The position numbers and the translations under genes are program-made. This document shows, piece after piece, positions 17,668 to 25,026 of a stretch of 64,000 nucleotides of DNA. The DNA is taken from NCBI RefSeq assembly GCF_035593265.1, contig NZ_CP141614.1, positions 1,302,001-1,366,000 on the forward strand, written 5' to 3'. This DNA is from Limnochorda sp. LNt. Its GTDB lineage: Bacteria; Bacillota; Limnochordia; Limnochordales; Geochordaceae. Within the stretch, counting starts at the first letter, position 1. Every line of letters starts with the position of its first letter. Below the pieces are notes generated by a model. It saw nothing but the letters and a program-made list of their open reading frames with translations, ran no database searches and was not told where the DNA came from.

Positions 17668-17721
17668 ACGGCCTCGACCCCGCGAATGGATCCCACGAAA
17701 GGGGTCCGGGGTCGAGGCCGT
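17668..17721. terminator. long perfect stem-loop
   Basis: ACGGCCTCGACCCCG (17668-17682) pairs without mismatch with CGGGGTCGAGGCCGT (17707-17721), and GGATCCC pairs with GGGGTCC inside it around an ACGAAA loop. It lies 160 bases after the hybA-like gene. TTTT follows after TAACG. It may be a terminator, a structured RNA or an element end. The rest of 17505-17986 shows no gene I can support. Confidence 0.5.
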
Positions 17722-17986
17722 AACGTTTTCGTGCTTCTGCGTGGTAGGTGGGGACTTTGGTGTCATTTCCGTGGTCCGTATAGGACTCTGGTTCCTGAGC
17801 TCGTGCTGCAAGAGTTTGCCAGTTAGGACGTGCACTTCACGCACTGTAACGCCCTGCAACGCTCATCCACGCGCCAGGGATACCCCTCACGGGCTACCCA
17901 AGACCCATGATGGAGCGGGCTCTCTCCCGAGAAGGCCGCCGGACGCGGACCCTGTTCACCTCCCGGAGGAAACGTCCTGGAAGGCC

Positions 17987-18241
17987 ATGAGCCGTGTGGG
18001 ACATGCCGGAGGGGGGAAGCTGGACGCCGTGCGTTGTCCGGACAAGGAGGTTTTGCTGGCGGCGCTGCAACGCTGGGCCGAGCGGGGCCCCAACTTCGGG
18101 GGCTTCACCGATGCGTGGCTGGCTGTGCGAGCCCAGCGGAGCGGGCTGCCCGTGTGCAGCGTCAACGGTAGCGACTTTCCAGACGTTGTCAATACCTACC
18201 CGCTGGCAGAACCTGGCCAGGGCGAGGCAGCGACACCGTGA
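17987..18241 (+). pseudogene. PIN-domain (VapC-type) C-terminal fragment
   Basis: An 84-residue frame whose second half reads NFGGFTDAWLAVRAQRSGLP followed by VCSVNGSDFPDV, the C-terminal pattern of PIN ribonucleases (F.DA..A..A...G.p..t.D.DF). The N-terminal half with the first acidic residues is absent, and no antitoxin gene is adjacent. Probably a toxin remnant; the assignment rests on the motif only. Confidence 0.45.
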
Positions 18242-18523
18242 TCACCGCTCCCGGGTCGGTCGCTCAGCCGCCGCTTATCTGTCGGCCCGTTACGCTATAG
18301 GAGCAGGCTCCTGAGACGCTACGTCTCCAGGCGAGCGACCGTAGGCTGAGGTGGTCCACGCGCGGGCCGCCCGCGGTCGACCCGTGGCAACCGCCTACCG
18401 GAGTGGGAGGCAGGAGCTTCGGGAAGATCAACCGAGGCAACGGCCCGTGAGGTCCATGGGGCGCGATAGCGACAGGGGTCGGGTCGCGCGGGTCGAATGG
18501 CGCTCCCGGGGAGGCTTGAGGTC

Positions 18524-19318
18524 ATGGGTGCGCCGTACCCGGAGCCCCTCTACCGCGACTGGCGCCATTACGATCTGCAAAACGCCGGCCTGCACGAGGA
18601 CATCGACTACTTCCGCCACCAGGTGCGCCGGTGGGGCGGACCAGTCCTGGAACTGGCGTGCGGCACGGGCCGGATCGCCATCCCCCTGGCGCGGGACGGG
18701 CACCGGGTGGTGGGGCTCGATCTGTCCGAATCGATGCTGGATGGTGCCCGACGCAAGGCGGCTCAGGCGGGAGTCGATGTCACGTGGGTCCGGGCCGACA
18801 TGCGCGAGTTCGACTTGCCGGGTCAACGGTTCCGCACCATCCTGCTGGGGTTCAACTCCATCTGCCTGCTTCTCACGTGGCGAGACCTGGAGCGCATGCT
18901 GCGCTGCGTGCGGCGGCACCTAGCCGACGGAGGCCGATTCCTCATCGACGTTTTCAATCCCGACTTCCGGTTCCTGATGAGGGATCCGGCCGCCCGGTTC
19001 GCGTGGGGCCGCTATCCCGACCCGGACGGAGCGGGCGAGGTGGAGCTCGCCGAGAGTAACCGGTACGACGACGCGGCGCAGATCAACCACATCACCTTGC
19101 ACTATCGGCTTCCCGACGGATCCGAGCTCGCGGAGCGCCTCGACATGCGGATGTACTTCCCTCAGGAACTGGACGCCTTGCTGCACTACAACGGCTTTCG
19201 AATCGAGGCGAAGTACGGCGACTACTCGCGGGCGCCGTTCGGGCCAGGTGCTGAGCGGCAGCTCCTGGTGTGCGCGGCGGATAGTTTGGATGATGAGAAA
19301 GACCTGCGAGTGGTTTGA
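18524..19318 (+). CDS. class I SAM-dependent methyltransferase
   Basis: A 264-residue enzyme with motif I VLELACGTGRIAIPLA, motif II VVGLDLSESMLDGAR and acidic loop VRADMREFDL, then ILLGFNSICLLL. The C-terminus (DYSRAPFGPGAERQLLVC) resembles small-molecule methyltransferases with the Methyltransf_25 fold. ATG 18524 has GAGG 6 bases upstream; an in-frame ATG at 18497 lacks one. The stop overlaps the next gene as TTGA. Substrate unknown. Confidence 0.85.
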   Translation: MGAPYPEPLYRDWRHYDLQNAGLHEDIDYFRHQVRRWGGPVLELACGTGRIAIPLARDGHRVVGLDLSESMLDGARRKAAQAGVDVTWVRADMREFDLPGQRFRTILLGFNSICLLLTWRDLERMLRCVRRHLADGGRFLIDVFNPDFRFLMRDPAARFAWGRYPDPDGAGEVELAESNRYDDAAQINHITLHYRLPDGSELAERLDMRMYFPQELDALLHYNGFRIEAKYGDYSRAPFGPGAERQLLVCAADSLDDEKDLRVV

Positions 19319-20061
19319 ACGGCTGCTGCGTGTCGGCCGGCAATGGGGTGGGGCGCCCGGTGACGACGGCCAGGGGGGACGGTGCGGTGCGGCGACTCGT
19401 CGAGGAGCACGCCGGGCGGTACGATCGCTGGTACGAGACCGAGCCCGGGCGGGTGCTCTTCGAGGCGGAGTTGCGGGCGCTCCGGCGAGTGGCGGCCGAC
19501 CTGCCCGGCCCCCGCCTGGAGGTCGGCGTGGGGACCGGCCGCTTCGCCGAGCCGCTGGCGATCGACGTCGGCGTCGACCTGGCGTATGCGGGGCTGTGGC
19601 TCTACCGCCAGCGCACACTCGGCCTTACGCCGCCCGCCGGGCGTCGCCTCCCCGTCCACCTGCTCCAGGCCGACGGGGCACGGCTTCCGTTCGGCAGCGC
19701 TACCATCGGGAGCGTCTTCCTCATCGTCTCCATCTGCTTCGCCGCCGAGCCGAGGGGACTGGTCGTGGAGGCCGCTCGGGTGGTGCGGCCGGGTGGCGCC
19801 GTGCTGGCGGCCTTCATCGACCGGGAGAGCCCTTGGGGGCGGTGGTACCGGGAGAAGGGGGAATCCGGCCACCTCTTCTACGAGCACGCCCGGTTCCTCA
19901 CCGCCACCGAGGTGCGGGCATGGCTGGAGGCGGCGGGCTTGCGGGTCCACCGTGCCGCTTCGACGCTGCTGCAGCCACCCGGCGACGCCCCCCGCCCCGA
20001 GACGCCCGTCGAGGGCCTCGTCCCGGGCGCCGGCTTCGTCTGCATGGTGGCGGGGCGCTAG
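19315..20061 (+). CDS. class I SAM-dependent methyltransferase, second of a pair
   Basis: A 248-residue UbiE/Methyltransf_11-like protein. Motif I is LEVGVGTGRFAEPL, followed by IDVGVDLAYAGL, ADGARLPFGSATIGSVFLI as motif post-I/II, and VRPGGAVLAAFIDRESPWG as motif III. The TTG at 19315 overlaps the upstream stop, implying coupling, but a GTG at 19360 is an alternative start. Relatives with SPWG...Y..K are often grouped with redox or arsenic genes. Substrate unknown. Confidence 0.8.
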   Translation: MNGCCVSAGNGVGRPVTTARGDGAVRRLVEEHAGRYDRWYETEPGRVLFEAELRALRRVAADLPGPRLEVGVGTGRFAEPLAIDVGVDLAYAGLWLYRQRTLGLTPPAGRRLPVHLLQADGARLPFGSATIGSVFLIVSICFAAEPRGLVVEAARVVRPGGAVLAAFIDRESPWGRWYREKGESGHLFYEHARFLTATEVRAWLEAAGLRVHRAASTLLQPPGDAPRPETPVEGLVPGAGFVCMVAGR

Positions 20062-20365
20062 CAGGCTCGCCAGGACGGAGCGGGATACGCCGGCGTGGAG
20101 AGAGGGCAACTGGGGGACTCAGCGCCGAACCCATGCCACCCGAGGCAACCGCATAGGGGACGTGGGACCTGGGTGGCGCAGCCCATGACCCGCATGGACG
20201 AGTCGTCGTCCTCCGGGGAAGAGCGGCGCGGGCATTCCCGACGAGGCTCGCGACGGACGCCGCCGTCCGCGAGGCCCCAGGTGACCCATTGCGTCGCACG
20301 CCCCGCTCCCCGCTCCAACGATATGCCGGACGCGGAGGGGCGCAGGAGGGCCACCCTCCTTCAAA
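20062..20365. other. intergenic, nothing recognised
   Basis: I see no coding pattern, repeat or RNA signature in this 300-base stretch. Open frames here lack conserved-looking composition. Confidence 0.4.
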
Positions 20366-20578
20366 GTGCCAGCACAACACGTGCATGGCCGACTGCAGGC
20401 GTTGGGTGATGAGGGGGCCCGCCGGCTCGGGGACGGACAGATAACCGAGGAAAGGGCCGTAGGGCTCACGCTGGCGGCCACGGGGCTGTTGCCGCCGGCG
20501 CTGGCGGCGGTGGCCCAGTCGCTGCCCGACCTGGCCATCCTGGGCACCTCGTCACGGCTGCTGCGCCTCGGGCGATGA
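20366..20578 (+). pseudogene. metal P-type ATPase C-terminal fragment
   Basis: The frame ends LTLAATGLLPPALAAVAQS followed by LPDLAILGTSSRLLR, which matches the last membrane helices and ...NSxRLLR terminus of CtpC-like heavy-metal P-type ATPases. No phosphorylation or ATP-binding motif survives upstream. The identification is from motif memory. Confidence 0.45.
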
Positions 20579-20602
20579 GGATGCCGTCGAGGGCCTCGGG
20601 GA

Positions 20603-21526
20603 TCACGGGTTGCCCTCGCTCACGACCGCGATGGTGTGGCCGTCCTCGTCGCGCGTGACCAAGCCCGCCTGCGTCGAAGCACCGCTGAGAGCGGCTACCT
20701 GCAGCACCTCGTCCTCCAGTCGCTCCAAGGGCTCCAGCCCGACCCCGGCTTGCTCCAGGCGGCGGGCCACGGCCTGCACGTCAGCGGCCGACGGGACGAC
20801 GAACGAGAAGTGTCGAAGCTGGACGCAGTCGGGTGGGGGTGGCGGGGCGTCGATGCCTGCCCACGTGTTGGCCCCCACGTGGTGGTGGTAACCGCCGGCC
20901 GCGAAGAACCGGGCGCTCGGCCCGAACCGCAACACGAGATCCAGCCCCAGCGCGTCCCGGTAGAAGCGCTCGGCACGCGCCACTCGTGAGACCTGCAGGT
21001 GGATGTGGCCGAGACGGGTACCGGCGGGCATGACGCCGCCGGGGTCCTCGCCGGGAGCCAGCTCCGCCATCAGGCCGTCGAAGTCCAGGGGCTCCGTGGT
21101 CATCAGGATGTGGTCGCCGCGGCGGGGCCACTCGTCCCGAGGGCGGTCCGCGTAGAGTTCGATGCCGTGGCCATCGGGATCGGACAGGTAGACCGCTTCG
21201 CTGACCCAGTGGTCCGAGGTCCCGTCGATAGGCCAGCCCGAGCGCACGACGCGGGCCACCACCTCGGCCAGCTGACGCCGGGTCGGCAGCAGCAACGCGA
21301 AGTGATACAGCCCCCGGCACCCCGGCGGCTTGGGGCGGGCACCGGGCTGTTGGGAGAGCAGCACCAGCGTCCGAGGTCTACCCGCCTCGTCCCGCAGGCC
21401 GACGGCGACGCACCCCGGCCCCCTCCACACGGGATGCAACCCAAGCGTGCCCTCGTAGAAGGAAAGCGAGCGCTCCAGATCACCCACGGTGAGGTGGACC
21501 CATCCGAGCCTCGTCAGGTCATGCAT
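20603..21526 (-). CDS. VOC-family ring-cleavage dioxygenase, CatE-like
   Basis: A 307-residue protein built of two vicinal-oxygen-chelate modules. Module 1 has LGWVHLTVGDLERSLSFYEG, YHFALLLP and GHGIELYADR, providing two His and a Glu for the metal. Module 2 repeats this with LGHIHLQVSRVARAERFYRD and LRHFSFVVPS, but the last ligand position reads HTIAVV without the Glu, as is common for the non-catalytic half. Relatives are annotated catechol-2,3-dioxygenase (CatE); the true substrate is open. No operon partner. Confidence 0.87.
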   Translation of the reverse strand: MHDLTRLGWVHLTVGDLERSLSFYEGTLGLHPVWRGPGCVAVGLRDEAGRPRTLVLLSQQPGARPKPPGCRGLYHFALLLPTRRQLAEVVARVVRSGWPIDGTSDHWVSEAVYLSDPDGHGIELYADRPRDEWPRRGDHILMTTEPLDFDGLMAELAPGEDPGGVMPAGTRLGHIHLQVSRVARAERFYRDALGLDLVLRFGPSARFFAAGGYHHHVGANTWAGIDAPPPPPDCVQLRHFSFVVPSAADVQAVARRLEQAGVGLEPLERLEDEVLQVAALSGASTQAGLVTRDEDGHTIAVVSEGNP

Positions 21527-21581
21527 GCGAAGCCCTCTCCCTTGCCACCGGGGTCATCCTCGTCATCCTGCCGTGTCACCC

Positions 21582-21650
21582 TACCGCGGCCCGGGCCACC
21601 AGCCCCACGAGCCCGCCGGCGGCGGTGAGCCGGGCCGAGTTGAGGCCAAG
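21582..21650 (-). pseudogene. chrA 3' fragment
   Basis: On the minus strand GLNSARLTAAGGLVGLVAR matches the C-terminus of the intact ChrA (GLNSAWLIAGGALLGLVAR). The rest of the gene is absent: sequence jumps to a segment matching the region upstream of chrA near 2405-2480. An internal deletion of a second chrA copy explains this. Confidence 0.75.
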
Positions 21651-21747
21651 GGCACGGGGGCCGCGGCGAGGCGGTCTCGCTTCTGTCGGAGTATACCCGC
21701 ACCGAGCCGAGGCGGGGGCCTGGCATGGAGGGCGACTGGCCGGTGAT

Positions 21748-21767
21748 CCTGACAGACTGCTGTCAGG
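21748..21767. promoter_or_regulatory. inverted repeat upstream of dinB
   Basis: CCTGACAG-ACTG-CTGTCAGG is a perfect 8-base dyad with a 4-base spacer, ~100 bases before the DinB start. It suits a dimeric regulator's operator. Confidence 0.45.
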
Positions 21768-21868
21768 GTGAAGAGGTTCGAATGACGACAGAGGGCCGTG
21801 GGCCACGACCAACGGCTGGCGGACGGCCCGGCAGGTGGCCCATCACTTGGATGGAAAGCGGTGAGAGC

Positions 21869-22366
21869 ATGACGGAGAGCATCGCAGTGGAGCGGCTACG
21901 GCGCGCGGTACTGACGTTGTTGGACGAGGCCCTGCAGGGCCCGCCGGGCGATGCGACGTGGTTCGTCGACTCGGGCCCGCAAGCGGGGCTTCTCCGCTTC
22001 CTGGACGGCATCTCGCCCGAGGCAGCCTCGACGCCGCCTCGACCTGGCAGGGCCAACCTGGCGGCCCACGTCGACCACGTGCGCTACGGCCTGGAGCTGG
22101 CCAACCGGGCGCTCCGGGGTGAGCACGACGCCTTCGCGACGGCCGACTGGGGCCGGAGCTGGACCATCCGGTCCGTGGATGCCGAGGCGTGGGCTCGGAT
22201 CAAGGCGGGGCTTCGGCGGGAGTACGAGGCAGTGCGGGAGGTGCTGGCCTCGAGCAACGGGTGGCTGGCCGACGACATGGCGCTCACCGGAGTGCTGGCC
22301 CAGATCGCCCACGTGGCCTACCACCTCGGTGCCATCCGGCAGATCGCTCGCGACGTGGCGGGCTGA
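21869..22366 (+). CDS. DinB/YfiT-family metal-dependent protein
   Basis: A 165-residue four-helix-bundle protein. The His triad is visible as NLAAHVDHVRYGLELANR in the second helix and HVAYHLGAIRQIARDVAG at the C-terminus, standard for DinB-like putative thiol transferases or hydrolases. ATG 21869 follows GGTGAG by 4 bases; an in-frame ATG at 21851 is possible. It lies next to chrA-type sequence in both loci, so the ancestral order was chrA-dinB. Confidence 0.8.
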   Translation: MTESIAVERLRRAVLTLLDEALQGPPGDATWFVDSGPQAGLLRFLDGISPEAASTPPRPGRANLAAHVDHVRYGLELANRALRGEHDAFATADWGRSWTIRSVDAEAWARIKAGLRREYEAVREVLASSNGWLADDMALTGVLAQIAHVAYHLGAIRQIARDVAG

Positions 22367-22439
22367 GCCGGGCATCTGACTGCCGAGTCAGGGCCTGCCC
22401 CAAGGAGTCAGGACCTGACCGAAAGCCTGCCTCGTCCTG

Positions 22440-22739
22440 TCAGCCGTCGGGTGCGTGGGCGGGATGCCCTCCCGCCCAGCGCACGAAGGACCCGGACGGG
22501 CGGCCCTCGATGAAGCCGGGGTCTGCCAGCACCCGCAGGTGGTACGAGACGACCGACGCCTTGAGTCCGGGCCGGTAGACGATGACGCCGGGCTCCACCG
22601 AAAACGGCTGCCGCACGATCAGCGCGAGGATCCGCAGGCGAATCGCATCCCCCAGAGCGCGGAAGCACAAAGCCCAAAGGGCGGCCTCCTCCTCGGTCAT
22701 GTCGGCCCGGGGCCTTGCGGAGGTGGCGTGAGTGGGCAT
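22440..22739 (-). pseudogene. truncated arsR duplicate
   Basis: 99 residues: the winged-helix part (ADMTEEEAALWALCFRALGD, then LKASVVSYHLRVLADPGF) matches the intact ArsR at 15431-16018, but the C-terminal ~75 residues are replaced by WAGGHPAHAPDG where the sequence joins dinB-downstream DNA. The recognition helix is kept, so a DNA-binding fragment could still be made. Confidence 0.75.
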
Positions 22740-23111
22740 TACCGCGGCACGATGGTCGACCCCTGCGGGGTGGCGGGCGCCACGGCGGAGCCTGGGCGGG
22801 TGGGGCGAGGGACGGTGCATGCGTCGAGGGTGTCCCGTCCCTGCACTAGCTGTTTTTAAATAGCTTTTGAAAAACCGCTCGTCGCGAAGCGGATGGGTAC
22901 GCCGCGCCCTGCGGTGCAGAGCGAACGGGGGCGGCCGGCCTCGAAGCGGCGCGGGCCGCCGCGTCGGACATCCGGCGAGGGGGCTGCCGAGCGAGTGCAG
23001 GGCTGCGCCGGTGGGGGATGGTGGACCTTGGACAGGGAAGGTGGGGCGGCGAGAGGGCGAGGGGAGAGGCGCGAGTCGGGCGGATGCCGAGGTGACGGGT
23101 TCGCGACGGTG

Positions 23112-23127
23112 TTCAACGATCGTTGAA
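23112..23127. promoter_or_regulatory. second copy of the ArsR-type operator
   Basis: The same 16-base palindrome TTCAACGATCGTTGAA as at 16386-16401, between truncated arsR and shortened hybA-like gene. Confidence 0.5.
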
Positions 23128-23315
23128 ATGCGCGCGAGGGGGTGGCGGGCAGGAGGGCGCGGCCGCCGGAGGTCGAGAGCGACGGTGGGGCGCCGGCTGG
23201 AAGCGATGGCACGGGTGCAAGAGTGCTGCAATACCCCTGAAGGGCGGCGGTAAGCCTCCTGTCAGTGCAGAGTTAGTGCCAAACGTCACAGTAAGGGGCG
23301 GGGGCGATCATCGCT

Positions 23316-23702
23316 GTGAAACAGGCACCCCGTCCCGGAGCGAGCCGCCGGGGTTTCTTTCAGATCGGGGCGGCCATCGCGTCGGCCATCGGTGCCGCCG
23401 AGGCGCGCCGGCGCATCGAGCAGGAGCCCGACCGGTACGTCCCCCACATCTACGGGGTCGACGAGGTGGGGGGCACGTCGTGGCTGTTCTTGTCGGACGT
23501 GCCGTTCGACAAGCTGGGCTTCGCCCGGGTGGCCAGCGAGCCGCCGGCCTACCGCACCCGGGCGTGGATGCGGCTGGTGCCGGGCCTGGCGGCGGGGATG
23601 GCCGGCTTGCTGACGGGTGCCTACCTGCTGGAGGGGCGCAACGGCGGCGACGGCAAGGCGCAAGACTCTGACCATCCAGCGCAGGGGGGCGAGCGCCAGT
23701 GA
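23316..23702 (+). CDS. HybA-like protein lacking its Fe-S domain (in-frame deletion)
   Basis: 128 residues. Residues 1-28 repeat the Tat signal of the full-length copy (SRRGFFQIGAAIASAIGAA) and then jump directly to EARRRIEQEPDRYVPHIYGV and the C-terminal membrane helix. About 178 residues with every Cys motif are missing but the frame is kept. The deletion joins two GCCG tetranucleotides. It still overlaps the nrfD-like gene by GTGA, so translation of nrfD remains coupled. Without clusters it cannot carry electrons. Confidence 0.75.
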   Translation: MKQAPRPGASRRGFFQIGAAIASAIGAAEARRRIEQEPDRYVPHIYGVDEVGGTSWLFLSDVPFDKLGFARVASEPPAYRTRAWMRLVPGLAAGMAGLLTGAYLLEGRNGGDGKAQDSDHPAQGGERQ

Positions 23703-24904
23703 AGCCACGTTACTTCCCCGCAGCGTCGGGCGGGGCGCAACCGGCGGCGGTGGGCCGGGCGCCCGCGAGGGCAGTGGCAGGGCCGGGCGCGGCGGTGCGG
23801 GAGATGGCCGTGTCGCTGGGGCCCGCCCGGCTGGCGCTGTGGGCGCTGGTGGCGGCCGCGCTGGTGGCGGTCGGGTACCGCATGGTGGCGGGGCTCGGCG
23901 CCTCGACGCACCTGACCGACGTCTGGCCGTGGGGGCTCTGGAAGATCGTCGGCGTCGTGGTGGCCATCCCGCTGGCGGCCGGGGCCTTCGTGGTGGCGGC
24001 GTGGGTGCACGTCTTCCGCCATCATGGGTACGAGGCGCTGGCGCGCCCGGCAGTGCTGGCCGGCTTCATCGGCTACCTGACGGCCGTGGCGTCGCTGGTG
24101 GTCGACATCGGACAGCCGCACCGCATCTGGCATCCCATCGTCATGTGGCAGCCGCACTCGGTGCTCTTCGAGATCTGCTGGTGCGTCATCTTGTACACGA
24201 CGGTGCTGGCGCTGGAGTTCAGCCCGGTGGCGCTGCGGGCGCTGGGGTGGGAGCGGCCACGGCGGGCGCTGGAGGCGGCCATCGTGCCGCTGGCGGTGGC
24301 CGGGGCGACGCTCTGCGTGCTGCACCAGAGCTCGCTGGGCAGCCTCTTTCTCATCGCCCCGGGGCGGGTGCACCCGCTGTGGTACACGCCGGCGCTGCCG
24401 CTGATCTTCTTCGTCTCGTCGGTGGCGGCGGGGCTTGCGACGCTGCAGATCCTGACGTGGGTGACGGGGCGGCTGTACGGGCAGGCGGTCGGTGAGCGGC
24501 TCAAGGCGGGGCTCGCCCGCGGGCTGACCGTGGTGCTGGGGCTGCTGCTGGCGGTACGGGTGGTCGACTGGGCCGCTCGAGGGACCGGGCCGTGGCAGGC
24601 CACGGGCTTGGAGGCCGCCATGGCCTGGCTGGAGCTGCTGGTCGGCATCGCCTTGCCGCTGGTCCTGTTGGCGTGGGAGTGGCGCAGCGGCGGGATTCGG
24701 TGGCGGCTGCTGGCGGCCGTGCTGGCCGCGGGCGGGGTCTTCCTGCATCGGCTCGACGTGGGGCTCATCTCCATGCGGCAGGCCGCCAACGGGGCGGGCT
24801 ACTTCCCGTCGTGGATGGAGTTTCTGGTGATGGCGGGCATCGTGGCGCTCGGCATGCTCGCCTACGACTGGGTGGCCCGCCGCCTGCCGCTCTTCGAGCG
24901 CTAA
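23699..24904 (+). CDS. NrfD/HybB-type quinone-interacting membrane subunit
   Basis: A 401-residue protein with about nine or ten membrane helices. Motifs include VWPWGLWKIVGVVVAIPLA, SLVVDIGQPHRIWHPIVMWQ, HQSSLGSLFLIAPGRVHPLW and a late FLHRLDVGLISM, all typical of HybB/NrfD subunits that pass electrons between quinone and a HybA-type ferredoxin. The GTG start overlaps the upstream stop. Its partner here has lost the Fe-S domain, while the intact partner at 16590-17504 has lost its NrfD; they may complement in trans. Confidence 0.9.
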   Translation: MKPRYFPAASGGAQPAAVGRAPARAVAGPGAAVREMAVSLGPARLALWALVAAALVAVGYRMVAGLGASTHLTDVWPWGLWKIVGVVVAIPLAAGAFVVAAWVHVFRHHGYEALARPAVLAGFIGYLTAVASLVVDIGQPHRIWHPIVMWQPHSVLFEICWCVILYTTVLALEFSPVALRALGWERPRRALEAAIVPLAVAGATLCVLHQSSLGSLFLIAPGRVHPLWYTPALPLIFFVSSVAAGLATLQILTWVTGRLYGQAVGERLKAGLARGLTVVLGLLLAVRVVDWAARGTGPWQATGLEAAMAWLELLVGIALPLVLLAWEWRSGGIRWRLLAAVLAAGGVFLHRLDVGLISMRQAANGAGYFPSWMEFLVMAGIVALGMLAYDWVARRLPLFER

Positions 24905-24907
24905 CGT

Positions 24908-24951
24908 CGGGGGCGAGGCACCGGGAGAGCCTTCTGGGCGCCTCGTCCCCG
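24908..24951. terminator. hairpin between convergent nrfD and helicase
   Basis: CGGGGGCGAGGC pairs with GCCTCGTCCCCG (one G-U). It starts 4 bases after the nrfD stop and probably serves both strands. The next 70 bases hold three near-repeats of GCTGGTCGTCGAG. Confidence 0.5.
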
Positions 24952-25026
24952 CCATCCCGGGGGGCGGCTGCTGGTCGTCGAGCCGCTGGTCGTCGAGGCA
25001 GCCGCTGCTCGTCGAGGCGGCTGCCC

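Larger units (their letters stand above)
21582..23709. repeat. shuffled duplicate of the 1.1-17.5 kb locus
   Basis: Collinear similarity pairs are: 21582-21650 with 1102-1170; 21660-21715 with about 2410-2480; 22245-22480 with 2546-2775; 22480-23398 with 15672-16670; and 23399-23709 with 17205-17515. The copies keep order and orientation but have lost different parts. The 80 bases before the hybA-like start are nearly identical. Confidence 0.75.

Noticed and set aside
17512-17859. 115-codon minus-strand frame downstream of the hybA-like gene
   Set aside because: It crosses a strong hairpin, lacks a ribosome-binding site and has no recognisable motif; coding status is unsupported.
18300-18330. 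Hairpins GGAGC-AG-GCTCC and GAGACG-CTA-CGTCTC as a terminator
   Set aside because: Loops of 2-3 bases and 5-6 base stems without a T-run are too weak to call.
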